Position numbers and translations under genes: made by a program. 64,000 bases of DNA, taken from Kordia aestuariivivens. GTDB lineage: Bacteria; Bacteroidota; Bacteroidia; Flavobacteriales; Flavobacteriaceae. The notes under the pieces are model-generated. The model did not search any database. It worked only from the letters and a program-made list of their open reading frames with translations, and was not told the origin of the DNA. Shown in pieces: positions 28,303-37,521 of this stretch (position 1 is its first letter; each line of letters opens with the position of its first letter). Location: positions 1 through 64,000 of the forward strand of contig NZ_JACGWS010000007.1 in NCBI RefSeq assembly GCF_014397005.1. The letters are read 5' to 3'.

Positions 28303-30471
28303 TTATTTTAATAAAGTGTTTTCAATGAAATCTGTCATTTTTGTATACAAATGCAATCGTGTGTACCCACCATAAATTCCGTGGTTTTTATCTGGATAGA
28401 TCATCCAATCGAATTGTTTGTTAGCTTTGATTAATGCATCAATCATACGCATGGTGTTTTGTACATGCACATTATCATCGCCCGTTCCGTGGATTACTAA
28501 GTAATCTCCTTTAAGCTTTTTAACATGATTTATTGGTGAATTGTCATCATAACCACTTGCATTTTCTTGCGGAGTTTGCATATACCGTTCCGTGTAGATT
28601 GTATCATAGAAACGCCAGCTTGTTACAGGCGCAACCGCAATTGCCATACTAAATACATCGTTTCCTTTTAAAATACAGTTACTAGACATAAATCCTCCGT
28701 AACTCCATCCCCAAATTCCGATGCGATCTTTGTCTACATACGAACGCTTTCCTAATTCTATTGCTGCATCTATCTGATCTTCTACTTCGTATTTCCCTAA
28801 TTCTTTATAGGTTACTTTTTTAAAGTCAGCTCCTTTAAACCCTGTTCCGCGTCCATCTACACAAACGATAATAATTCCTTTTTGTGCTAACAATTGATAC
28901 CAGTAATCATTTGGGCTATTCCATTTGTTTGCTACTTGCTGCGAACCTGGACCCGAATATTGATACATCAGTACAGGATATTTTTTTGAAGCTTCAAAAT
29001 CTGCTGGTTTTATCATCCAAGCGTTTAATTCATGACCTTTTGCAGTGGTTAGTGTGAAAAACTCTTTTTTAGACATTTTGTAGTTGCCTAATTTTTCTTT
29101 TACGTTCGCATTGTTTTTAATTTCTTTTTCCAACTTACCATTCTTTGCCCAGTGAAGTGAATATTCCGGTGGCGTTGTAGCACTTGTGAATGTATTAATG
29201 TAGTAGGTGAAGTTTGCACTAAATTTAGCACTGTTCGTTCCTTCTTTAGTAGAAAGTCTTTTCTTTTTCTTTCCGTTTATTTTAACAGCATAAATATCTC
29301 TATTTACAGAACCATTTTCTACCGATTGATAGAATACACGATCAGAATCTTCATCGTATCCGTAATAGTTGGTTACTTCCCAAGGTCCTTTTGTTACTTG
29401 GTTGATGAATGTCCCGTCTTTTTTGTAATGATAAATATGATTGAATCCATCTTTTTCGCTGGTCCAAATAAAACTGTTATCTGCTAAAAACGTTAGATTG
29501 TCTGTAATATCAACATACGCTTTGTCCGTTTCTTTCAATACTACTGATTTCTGATTGGTCGCGGCGTTGTACATCATCAAATCTAACTCGTTTTGATGTC
29601 TGTTGATGACTTGCACACTTAATACCGCTGGGTCATTTGTCCACTTGATTCGTGGAATGTAGAAATCATTATAATTACTTAAATCTATTTTGGAAGTTTT
29701 TCCAGCATTCAAATTATATAAATGCAGTGAAACATCTGCATTCTTTTCACCTGCTTTAGGGTATTTGAATACGTGTTGTTGTGGATATAATTTACTTCCA
29801 TACACGTCCATTGAAAATTCTGGAACGTCTGTTTCATCAAAACGAATAAACGCAATGTGATCACTTGCTGCATTCCATTGAAAGGCTCTTACGAAGCTAA
29901 ATTCTTCTTCGTACACCCAATCCGTCACACCATTGATGATTTTATTTTTTACACCATCCGTTGTAATTTGCGTTGAAGCACCAGACATTAAGTCTTTTAC
30001 ATATACATTATTGTCATAAACGTAAGCAACCTTTTTTCCGTTAGGAGAAAAGGTTGGCTCTTGTATTTTTTTATCTGAAATTTTTGTCGCTTTTTTTGAA
30101 GCTATATCGTATACAAAGTAAATCCCTAAACGCGATCTTCTAAAAACTGGTTCTACTTCTGTTGCCAGAATGAGTTTGCTTTCGTCATCACTAAAACTAT
30201 ACGAAGAAAATGAACTGATTTCTGAAATATTACTAGCACTAACAATCGTTTCTACTTTTTGAAGCGTTTTGTAGTCATACTTATCAACAGAACCTGTACC
30301 TCTATTTAACACAGTATATTGTTGTCCGTTATTCATAGAATGCAAAACATCCATTCCGCGTGTTCCAAAAGCACCACTCCAAATTTCCTGTAGTGTAATT
30401 TCCTTTTGTTGTGCAATTGTCAAGTTTGCTAATCCTAGAAAGACAAAAAGAAAAACGTATTTTAATTTCAT
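28303..30471 (-). CDS. S9 family prolyl/dipeptidyl peptidase (DPP IV-like)
   Basis: 722 aa, signal peptide (VFLFVFLGLANLTIAQ), N-terminal beta-propeller (about 35-470) and C-terminal alpha/beta hydrolase domain. The catalytic triad is visible: Ser in GIWGWSYGGFMS, Asp in HGTGDDNVHVQN and His in PDKNHGIYGG. The EEEFSV motif for N-terminal substrate binding is also present (VYEEEFSFVRAFQW). It releases dipeptides (X-Pro/X-Ala) from peptides in the periplasm, feeding the two POT transporters downstream. Confidence 0.94.
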   Translation of the reverse strand: MKLKYVFLFVFLGLANLTIAQQKEITLQEIWSGAFGTRGMDVLHSMNNGQQYTVLNRGTGSVDKYDYKTLQKVETIVSASNISEISSFSSYSFSDDESKLILATEVEPVFRRSRLGIYFVYDIASKKATKISDKKIQEPTFSPNGKKVAYVYDNNVYVKDLMSGASTQITTDGVKNKIINGVTDWVYEEEFSFVRAFQWNAASDHIAFIRFDETDVPEFSMDVYGSKLYPQQHVFKYPKAGEKNADVSLHLYNLNAGKTSKIDLSNYNDFYIPRIKWTNDPAVLSVQVINRHQNELDLMMYNAATNQKSVVLKETDKAYVDITDNLTFLADNSFIWTSEKDGFNHIYHYKKDGTFINQVTKGPWEVTNYYGYDEDSDRVFYQSVENGSVNRDIYAVKINGKKKKRLSTKEGTNSAKFSANFTYYINTFTSATTPPEYSLHWAKNGKLEKEIKNNANVKEKLGNYKMSKKEFFTLTTAKGHELNAWMIKPADFEASKKYPVLMYQYSGPGSQQVANKWNSPNDYWYQLLAQKGIIIVCVDGRGTGFKGADFKKVTYKELGKYEVEDQIDAAIELGKRSYVDKDRIGIWGWSYGGFMSSNCILKGNDVFSMAIAVAPVTSWRFYDTIYTERYMQTPQENASGYDDNSPINHVKKLKGDYLVIHGTGDDNVHVQNTMRMIDALIKANKQFDWMIYPDKNHGIYGGYTRLHLYTKMTDFIENTLLK

Positions 30472-30801
30472 TCGTGTTGAGTTTTTAAGTAATTTTTTAA
30501 CAATTATATTGCATTGAATACTTGCAAATTGTTCTTATTTTTATGGATAAGGCTGACAATATACAAATATCAAGCAAGTACCACAAAAATCGAACCTTAA
30601 ATTATAATGGAGAAAAAAGGGTTCTTTTTGAGTTACATTTACAGCAAGTTTACGCTAAATACACTACAAAATCTTCACTTTTAGATACATTTTATGCGAA
30701 AAGGGTTGTTTATAGGTTCTATTTTAGCACTTTCTGATTAAAATTGTTCTTATTTCATTACGTATCTTTGCAGGAATCTAACGGATATTAAACCCTATTT
30801 T
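30472..30801. other. 330-bp divergent intergenic region with a promoter for the HMG-CoA reductase gene
   Basis: No convincing gene; a 71-codon ORF at 30522-30737 has a low-complexity composition. The right end holds TATCTTTG (30763-30770), an exact TAnnTTTG -7 box, with TTG at 30744-30746 sixteen bases upstream and the reductase ATG at 30802. The left end carries the promoter of the S9 peptidase on the minus strand. Confidence 0.5.
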
Positions 30802-32127
30802 ATGATTGCTCCTATTGCTGGATTTTCTAAACTTTCCAAAAACGAAAAGATTGAATGGCTTGCAACTACCTATTTTCAGGATGATGAAACTGTTGTAAAT
30901 ACCTTGAAAAAGTATTGGAATTCAGACGAAACATTGCAAAAGTTACACGATGAGTTTATTGAAAACACTATTTCTAACTTTTATCTTCCGTTAGGAATTG
31001 CGCCAAATTTTTTGATTAACGATAAGTTATATGCTATTCCAATGGCAATTGAAGAAAGTTCGGTAGTTGCTGCTGCAAGTAAAGCTGCCAAATTTTGGCT
31101 AGAACGCGGTGGATTTAAAGCAACGGTTTTGAATACCGAAAAAGTAGGTCAAGTACACTTTATGTATTTCGGCTCGACCGAAAAATTACATGATTATTTT
31201 AATTTAATTAAACCTGAATTAATTGCCGCAACAAACCATATTACGCAAAATATGGAAAAACGTGGCGGCGGAATTACAGATATTATACTACGCGATAAGA
31301 CACAAGAACTCGATGGTTATTTTCAATTGCATTGCACATTTGAAACCGTAGATTCTATGGGCGCAAACTTTATCAATTCGTGTTTGGAACAATTTGCCAA
31401 AACGTTTGAAGAAGCTGCAAAGTCCTATGAAGCGTTTTCTGAGCAAGAGGCAGCCATTCAGATTGTGATGAGCATTTTATCGAATTACGTTCCAAATTGC
31501 TTGGTAAAAGCGGAAGTGAGTTGTCCTGTGAGTTCTTTGGTAGAAAATGAAGCGATTGATGCAGAAGAATTCGCTGAAAAGTTTGTGCGTGCGATTCAGA
31601 TTGCCAAAATAGAACCGTATCGTGCCGTGACACATAATAAAGGAATTATGAACGGAATTGACGCTGTTGTGTTAGCCACAGGAAACGATTTTAGGGCCAT
31701 TGAAGCAGGAATTCATGCTTACGCAGCTAAAGACGGACAGTATTCTAGCTTAACACATGCGGAAGTGAAAGACGGTGTTTTTAGATTTTGGATCGAAATT
31801 CCATTGTCTTTAGGAACTGTTGGTGGTTTAACATCCTTGCATCCGCTTGTAAAATTAGCCTTGCAACTGTTAGGAAAACCAAACGCAAAAGAGTTGATGC
31901 AATTGGTCGCTGTTGCGGGATTGGCGCAAAATTTTGCCGCAGTTCGTTCCTTAACCACCACAGGAATACAAAAAGGACACATGAAAATGCATTTGGTGAA
32001 TATTTTAAATCAATTAGAAGCTACAGACGCTGAGAAGAAACATTTTATTGCCTTTTTTAAAGATAAAACTGTTACACATAGTGCCGTTGTAAATGCATTT
32101 ACAGCGTATAAATCGCAACATGCCTAA
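30802..32127 (+). CDS. Hydroxymethylglutaryl-CoA reductase, degradative (class II)
   Basis: 441 aa, class II HMG-CoA reductase fold of the mevalonate pathway. Motifs include AIPMAIEESSVVAAASKAA (catalytic Glu), NKGIMNGIDAVVLATGNDFRAIEAG (catalytic Asp and Lys region), LGTVGGLTSLHPLVKLAL and the C-terminal KGHMKMHL with the catalytic His. Labelled degradative by family, but in Flavobacteriaceae it makes mevalonate for isoprenoids. Its stop overlaps the ATG of the GHMP kinase (TAATG), so both are translated together. Confidence 0.93.
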   Translation: MIAPIAGFSKLSKNEKIEWLATTYFQDDETVVNTLKKYWNSDETLQKLHDEFIENTISNFYLPLGIAPNFLINDKLYAIPMAIEESSVVAAASKAAKFWLERGGFKATVLNTEKVGQVHFMYFGSTEKLHDYFNLIKPELIAATNHITQNMEKRGGGITDIILRDKTQELDGYFQLHCTFETVDSMGANFINSCLEQFAKTFEEAAKSYEAFSEQEAAIQIVMSILSNYVPNCLVKAEVSCPVSSLVENEAIDAEEFAEKFVRAIQIAKIEPYRAVTHNKGIMNGIDAVVLATGNDFRAIEAGIHAYAAKDGQYSSLTHAEVKDGVFRFWIEIPLSLGTVGGLTSLHPLVKLALQLLGKPNAKELMQLVAVAGLAQNFAAVRSLTTTGIQKGHMKMHLVNILNQLEATDAEKKHFIAFFKDKTVTHSAVVNAFTAYKSQHA

Positions 32128-33035
32128 TGAATTTTTATAGCAACGGAAAGTTATTGTTAACAGGCGAATATGTCGTGTTAGATGGTGCAAAAGCATTCGC
32201 CATTCCGACGAAGTATGGACAATCGTTAGTTGCAACTCCGATTAATGAACCAAAATTGATTTGGGAAAGTTTAGATTCAATAGGAAACGTCTGGTTTCAA
32301 CACGAATTCAATTTAGATAGCATTACTTCAGAAACTACGCATACTGATGAAGTTTCTCAAACATTAAATAAGTTGTTAGCAGAAGCTAAACGACTAAATC
32401 CTGAGTTTTTAAATAATACAACTGGTTTTCACGTGAAAACTACCTTGACATTTCCTAGAAATTGGGGATTGGGCTCTTCTTCTACCTTGATTCATAATAT
32501 AGCGCTTTGGGCAAACGTAAATCCGTATACATTACTCTGGAACGCTTTTAAAGGAAGCGGCTATGATATTGCTTGCGCGAAACACCATACGCCAATTATA
32601 TACGAGATAAACGACCAACAACCGAAAGTTACAGAAGTATCTTTTTCGCCATCTTTTAGCGATCAATTGTACTTTGTACATTTAAACAAAAAAGAAAATA
32701 GTCGCGATGCAATTATTCGTTATAACGAACGAAAAGGAACGATTGCCAACGAAATAAAAGTCATTAACGCCATTACTACCGAAATGATTGCGAGTAAGTC
32801 GCTGCTAGATTTTGAATTGTTATTGAAAGAACACGAACAAATTATTGCCGATATTATTCAGGAAATACCTGTGCAAGAACGTTTGTTTGCCGATTATTTT
32901 GGACAAATAAAGAGTTTGGGTGCTTGGGGCGGCGATTTTGTATTGGCAACTGGAAATGAGGAAACACCTGCATATTTTGAGAAAAAAGGATATGAAACGG
33001 TGATTCCTTTTAGTGATATGATATTGTCAAATTAA
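32127..33035 (+). CDS. GYDIA-type GHMP kinase
   Basis: 302 aa GHMP-fold kinase. N-terminal SNGKLLLTGEYVVLDGAKAFA, ATP-binding LPRNWGLGSSSTLIHN and the name-giving GSGYDIACAKHH are clear; C-terminal LGAWGGDFVLATG matches motif 3. The GYDIA group sits in the flavobacterial mevalonate pathway and probably phosphorylates mevalonate or a derivative. Coupled to the HMG-CoA reductase gene. Confidence 0.9.
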   Translation: MNFYSNGKLLLTGEYVVLDGAKAFAIPTKYGQSLVATPINEPKLIWESLDSIGNVWFQHEFNLDSITSETTHTDEVSQTLNKLLAEAKRLNPEFLNNTTGFHVKTTLTFPRNWGLGSSSTLIHNIALWANVNPYTLLWNAFKGSGYDIACAKHHTPIIYEINDQQPKVTEVSFSPSFSDQLYFVHLNKKENSRDAIIRYNERKGTIANEIKVINAITTEMIASKSLLDFELLLKEHEQIIADIIQEIPVQERLFADYFGQIKSLGAWGGDFVLATGNEETPAYFEKKGYETVIPFSDMILSN

Positions 33036-33070
33036 CGTGAGTTCGATGTAAGTTCTTTTTATTATTTAGC

Positions 33071-33094
33071 TTCTCGACTGCGCTCGAAGTGACA
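33071..33094. repeat. Dispersed palindromic intergenic repeat, copy 1
   Basis: TCGACTGCGCTCGA core (33074-33087) flanked by TTC and AGTGACA. The same 14-mer occurs inverted at 45945-45958. From memory this motif is common in Flavobacteriaceae intergenic DNA; role unknown. Confidence 0.6.
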
Positions 33095-33150
33095 AGATGT
33101 TCATTTTATTACACTTAGTTTCTTTTAGATAGTAAAAATTATTAAAACAT

Positions 33151-33187
33151 AAAAAAACCTGTGAAGTTGATTTCACAGGTTTTTTTT
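33151..33187. terminator. Bidirectional terminator between the GHMP kinase and PPIase genes
   Basis: Perfect stem ACCTGTGAA / TTCACAGGT with loop GTTGAT, flanked by seven As on the left and seven Ts on the right, so it works on both strands between the converging genes. Confidence 0.93.
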
Positions 33188-33225
33188 GATCATTCTAAAG
33201 TTAGAATGCTATGTTATTTTGAGGT

Positions 33226-35340
33226 TTAGTAAAATATGCCTCTGTTGTCTTCAATTTCAGCCGCACTCTTTAATGCTTCAAACACAGAGTTTGTTGCATT
33301 TGCAGCTCTTTGATTTTTCAACGTATTCATTTCAGTTAAGTACGTATCTTTTGGTGCTGCTGGTGTTTTCTCTACGATTTCAATCATAAATACACCACTT
33401 TTTCCAGCAATTAAACCAGATGTTGCGCCTTTGTCTAATGCAAATGCAGCTCCTACTACTTTTTGCTCTTCTCCAACTACGCCAGGAATTGATGGTGCTA
33501 CCATAGATAATGAAGTAGCTTGTTGTACCGTAGTTCCATTTGCAGATGCAAGCTCCGTTAATGTTTTAAAACTAGCATTGTTAGTCTTAATCGTTTCAGC
33601 TTTCTTTTCGTTTCTTAATATTGAAACTACTCTTGCAGATGCTTCTTCTACTGAAGACAATCCTGCTGGTTGTTTTGCAGTTAATTGTACTACGATAAAT
33701 CCACTTCCTACAGAGAAACGTCTGATATCACCAATTTCAGTTTCTTCATCAAATGACCAACGTACTATTTGACGTTGTTCTGGTAATCCAGAAATTCTTG
33801 CGTCTAATTCTTTGATTTTATTTACTGGCTTCACTTCGTAGCTACTTGCTTTTGCAACTTCTAGGAATGCATCTTCAGATTTTCCTGCTTCAGATTCAAA
33901 TTTTGAAGAAATTGTAAATAAGTCAGCTAATGTTTTTTCAGTAACTTCTACTTGCTTGTTAATCGTTGCCAGCTTAACAGTTTTTTGCGTATTTTTTTGT
34001 TCTTGAATTTCAATAATGTGGTATCCAAAAGGAGATTCTACAACGTCCATTGCTCCAACTGCTTCTTCGAATACGAATTCTCTGAATGTTGGTGTTAAGT
34101 TAGCTCTAGTACCAACGCTAAACCAACCTAAATCTCCACCTTTATCTTTAGAAGTATCATCAGACATTTTTGTTGCGATATCAGCAAACTTAGATTTACT
34201 TCTTTTTACTACAGCTAAGATACTGTCTGCTTGTTTTTTTGCTTCCTCTTTTGTTTTTGTTAAACCTGGCTCAGCTCCTTGTGCGCCTGTAAAACGAATT
34301 AAGATATGTCTGCTTCTTACAGAATCAGGAAGTTGTTTTGTTTCTAGCAATCTAACGATTTTGTATTGATTCCCTACTTTATAAGGTCCGTATACATCTC
34401 CTACTTCCATTGCCATGATACCATCTGCTGTTACACCTGGTAATTGCGTTTTGTAAGTAAAGCTAGGCGCTTCGTTCGTTTCTGTATATTCAGTAGCATA
34501 CGCATTGGCATCTTCTGCAGCTGCGAATCCTGCTTTAAGATCTTCTACATATTTTTCTGTTCCATCTTCATCAGATTTTGAAGGAACTTCTGGAAAGTAT
34601 ACATATTGAATGTCTCTTGATTCTTTTACTTCAAATGCTGACTTGTGATTGTCAATGTATTTTTGAACATCACTTTTTCTGATTTCAACTAGTGAATCAA
34701 CAATAGATGTGTAAGGAATTTGAACATATTTGAAGGTTACTTTGTCATTTTCCATACGGTATGCCAATTCTCCTTCTTTTACTGTTGCAATAGAACCTGC
34801 TTTTACTAAGTTGTAGTATAAAGCTTTTTTAGCTTCTCTTTCTGTGTACTGCTCAGTAGAAAGCCAATTTTGGTAATCAGCTTTGTTTTGTGGAGTAAGA
34901 TCTTGATTTGCTTCAAGGTTGTTTACATACTCTCTTAGTCTTCCTTCTACAAAAACACCAGCTTCATCCTTGAATAATGGATTGTTTGTAATGTTTGGAC
35001 TTGTGATTAGAAGGTTCCAGATTTCGTCTTTTTCAATTGTGATGCCTAACTCGTCTAATTGTTGTGTAATTAGCGTGTTTCTCACTTCTTCATCCCAAAT
35101 AGCGTTTACGACTTGCATCGTAGATTGACTACCTCTAGAGATATTCATCCCATATTCTACTTGGTTTTGAAATTTCCTTAAAGGAATATTTTCTCCATTT
35201 ACGGTTCCTATTTCGTTTGGTAATTTTTCTCCAGTATCATTGTTGTTGAATACGTCGGAAATTACGAAAGCAAATAGTGCCAATCCAATGATTAGGATTA
35301 GGACTAATGTACGTTGTCTAATTTTTGCAAGAATTGCCAT
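33226..35340 (-). CDS. Periplasmic peptidyl-prolyl isomerase, PpiD/SurA type
   Basis: 704 aa. N-terminal membrane anchor (about 12-28, LVLILIIGLALFAFVISDVF), SurA-N-like chaperone segment, a parvulin domain around 345-445 (RSRHILIRFTGAQ ... DDTSKDKGGDLGWFSVG ... PFGYHIIEIQ) and a second, more degenerate C-terminal part. It folds outer-membrane and secreted proteins from the periplasmic face of the inner membrane. First half of the family's layout matches PpiD. Downstream of the CNNM/CorC gene in the same direction. Confidence 0.92.
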   Translation of the reverse strand: MAILAKIRQRTLVLILIIGLALFAFVISDVFNNNDTGEKLPNEIGTVNGENIPLRKFQNQVEYGMNISRGSQSTMQVVNAIWDEEVRNTLITQQLDELGITIEKDEIWNLLITSPNITNNPLFKDEAGVFVEGRLREYVNNLEANQDLTPQNKADYQNWLSTEQYTEREAKKALYYNLVKAGSIATVKEGELAYRMENDKVTFKYVQIPYTSIVDSLVEIRKSDVQKYIDNHKSAFEVKESRDIQYVYFPEVPSKSDEDGTEKYVEDLKAGFAAAEDANAYATEYTETNEAPSFTYKTQLPGVTADGIMAMEVGDVYGPYKVGNQYKIVRLLETKQLPDSVRSRHILIRFTGAQGAEPGLTKTKEEAKKQADSILAVVKRSKSKFADIATKMSDDTSKDKGGDLGWFSVGTRANLTPTFREFVFEEAVGAMDVVESPFGYHIIEIQEQKNTQKTVKLATINKQVEVTEKTLADLFTISSKFESEAGKSEDAFLEVAKASSYEVKPVNKIKELDARISGLPEQRQIVRWSFDEETEIGDIRRFSVGSGFIVVQLTAKQPAGLSSVEEASARVVSILRNEKKAETIKTNNASFKTLTELASANGTTVQQATSLSMVAPSIPGVVGEEQKVVGAAFALDKGATSGLIAGKSGVFMIEIVEKTPAAPKDTYLTEMNTLKNQRAANATNSVFEALKSAAEIEDNRGIFY

Positions 35341-35437
35341 TTATCTTCTAATTTTATGAAATTCAGTGGGCGAAAATACAATTTCCTGTTAAATAATGAA
35401 AGAAGAACTTCGTATTAATTCGTTTATTTTAGGTATT

Positions 35438-36715
35438 TTAATCTTCTGAAAGAATTTGCAATTGAATCGTATCTATTTTTGTGTTAGAAACTTCCACGAT
35501 TGTGAACTTCAAATTATTGATAATGATTACCTGATTTTGCTCTGGAATTTCTTCTGTTTCGCTTACGATTAAGCCACCTAAAGTTTCATAGTTTTCACTT
35601 TCGGGAAGATTTAGTTTGTAGGTTTCATTAATGTAATCTACTTCTAATCGGGCAGAAAACATGTATTCGTTTTTGCTGATGCGCTTTTCGAGTAATTCTG
35701 TAACATCGTGTTCATCTTCAATTTCTCCAAATAATTCTTCTACAATATCTTCCACAGTGACAATTCCTGAAGTTCCGCCGTATTCATCTAATACGACTGC
35801 AATACTTTTGCGTTTTTTCATGAGCACGTTTAGTACATCATTTGCCAACATTGCTTCAGGTACAAATACAACTGGCAATACGATACTGCGAATTGTTTTT
35901 GGCTTTTTAAAGAGTTCAAATGAATGCACATATCCGATTATATCGTCAATAGTGGTTTTGTAAACTAGTACTTTAGAGTAGCCAGTTTCCGAAAAGAGTT
36001 TGGCTAAACTATTTGTAGTTTCACGAAGTTCTATGGCAACAATTTCCGTTCTTGGAATCATTACTTCGCGTGTTTTTACCGCTGAAAATTCGAGTGCATT
36101 TTGAAATATTTGAATTTCCGAATCTATGTCTTCATCTTGATGTCCGGCTTCCATTTGCTCCGTAATGTAATCGCCTAGTTCTATTTTACTAAATTCTAGT
36201 TGTACTTCATCGCCTTCTGTTTTGAAGAATTTTTTTAGGATAACATTTGAAATCCACATGACAAATTCAGAAATCAACCAGAATAATTGATAGAATATAT
36301 ACGCAGGAAGCGCTAAAAATTTAAGCAACTTGTTTGCATATACTTGAAAGAATACTTTTGGCAAGAATTCTGCAGTTACCAAAATCACCATTGTAGAAAT
36401 GATGGTTTGAAAAAGCAGCTCATATTCGGACGTAATGTATTGATTGAGCCAAGGAGTTTCATGAATCCAATCTACCAACAATTCGCCCATACAAAACCCA
36501 TAGATTACTAATGCTATATTGTTTCCAACGAGCATTGTTGCTATAAATTTAGAAGGTTTTAAGGTAAGTCGTTTCAAGATTTTAGCTAAAATCCCGTCTT
36601 GTTTTTTTTCTAATTCAATATGAATTTTGTTCGCGGAAACGTACGCGATTTCCATACCCGAAAAGAACGCTGAGAACAGTAATGCCGTTACGATAATGAG
36701 CAACTGTACTTCCAT
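35438..36715 (-). CDS. CNNM/CorC (HlyC-like) membrane protein
   Basis: 425 aa: DUF21/CNNM membrane domain (about 1-185, four helices; SAFFSGMEIAYVSANK), tandem CBS domains (about 205-330; MIPRTEIVAIEL, VVLDEYGGTSGIVTVEDIVEELFGEIEDEHD) and a C-terminal CorC/HlyC domain (about 345-425). The family is linked to Mg2+/Co2+ efflux; GldE of gliding bacteria is a relative. It starts one base before the stop of the small upstream membrane-protein gene. Confidence 0.9.
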   Translation of the reverse strand: MEVQLLIIVTALLFSAFFSGMEIAYVSANKIHIELEKKQDGILAKILKRLTLKPSKFIATMLVGNNIALVIYGFCMGELLVDWIHETPWLNQYITSEYELLFQTIISTMVILVTAEFLPKVFFQVYANKLLKFLALPAYIFYQLFWLISEFVMWISNVILKKFFKTEGDEVQLEFSKIELGDYITEQMEAGHQDEDIDSEIQIFQNALEFSAVKTREVMIPRTEIVAIELRETTNSLAKLFSETGYSKVLVYKTTIDDIIGYVHSFELFKKPKTIRSIVLPVVFVPEAMLANDVLNVLMKKRKSIAVVLDEYGGTSGIVTVEDIVEELFGEIEDEHDVTELLEKRISKNEYMFSARLEVDYINETYKLNLPESENYETLGGLIVSETEEIPEQNQVIIINNLKFTIVEVSNTKIDTIQLQILSED

Positions 36716-36916
36716 TTACTTGTCTTTTCCTTTTTTGCGGTCTTCAAATTTCTTTTCATAATGTCTTCTAAAGAAAAACATAAATAATGAAACTACGGCA
36801 AATGCAACAAACATGTAATCAATTTTCTTTACACTACTCCATGTTTCTATTATTTTATAGATAGATAGTATCGCTACAAGAAGATATAAATATTTGGTAT
36901 AGCTTAAAACTTTCAC
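36716..36916 (-). CDS. Small two-helix membrane protein
   Basis: 66 aa with two hydrophobic segments (about 9-23 and 35-48) and a basic C-terminal tail (RRHYEKKFEDRKKGKDK). No known domain. Sits between lptC and the CNNM gene, contiguous with both, so it is probably a real operon member of unknown role. Confidence 0.7.
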   Translation of the reverse strand: MKVLSYTKYLYLLVAILSIYKIIETWSSVKKIDYMFVAFAVVSLFMFFFRRHYEKKFEDRKKGKDK

Positions 36917-36947
36917 GGTCGCTTGATTTTGTTAGTTTGGTGTACTT

Positions 36948-37520
36948 TTATTTGTCTTTTTCGTCAATTGGAATGGTACTATCATAGATTTCATGCGCAT
37001 CTATAATGGTTAAATCCCTATTGAAATCGATTCCATTGGTTCCTTGTAATAACACGCCATATTCGTTGCTCCATTTGAATTTTCCTTCTGTAAAGATCCA
37101 TTCTTTGTCTTGATCCCAATACAATTGTGGTGCTTCTAGGACGTTTCCATCATGTGTGGTTAATACAACATTTCCTTGTAAATCTACTAATCTTGTGTCA
37201 CTATACAAAATAGCATAGTCTGAAGTTACGACACTTTTGTTGTTTTGCTCGTCAAAAAATTCTAAAATAATTCCATTAGGAAATTCCATGAATGGAAATT
37301 GTTGATTGGAAAAATCTTTGTTGTAAGGACTTCTAAGAGTCGATTTTACTTTTCCTGAATCGGTATAGACTAAAAACATATTTTCAGCTTCACCAACAGG
37401 AAAACGTTTAGAATAGGAAAGTTTTTGGATTTCGCTATAGTTGTCCTGACATGAAAAAAACAGTGTCACAGCAAATGCTGTGACAATGAATTGTAAAATA
37501 TGTTTTGTATGTTGTTTCAT
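36948..37520 (-). CDS. lptC: LPS export ABC transporter periplasmic protein LptC
   Basis: 190 aa from the ATG at 37520. Lipobox LFFSC (Cys24), then a beta-jellyroll sequence with PFMEFPNGIILEFFDEQ, SDYAILYSDTRLVDLQGNVVLTTHDG and LYWDQDKEWIFTEG, typical of Bacteroidota LptC/LptA-like proteins. It passes LPS from LptBFG to LptA. I reject a start 11 codons earlier since it would lie inside the TPR gene; the chosen ATG follows that gene's stop by a base. Confidence 0.85.
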   Translation of the reverse strand: MKQHTKHILQFIVTAFAVTLFFSCQDNYSEIQKLSYSKRFPVGEAENMFLVYTDSGKVKSTLRSPYNKDFSNQQFPFMEFPNGIILEFFDEQNNKSVVTSDYAILYSDTRLVDLQGNVVLTTHDGNVLEAPQLYWDQDKEWIFTEGKFKWSNEYGVLLQGTNGIDFNRDLTIIDAHEIYDSTIPIDEKDK

Positions 37521-37521
37521 T

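Noticed and set aside
30522-30737. 71-aa ORF upstream of HMG-CoA reductase
   Set aside because: Low-complexity AT-rich frame without ribosome site; it would sit between two divergent promoters.
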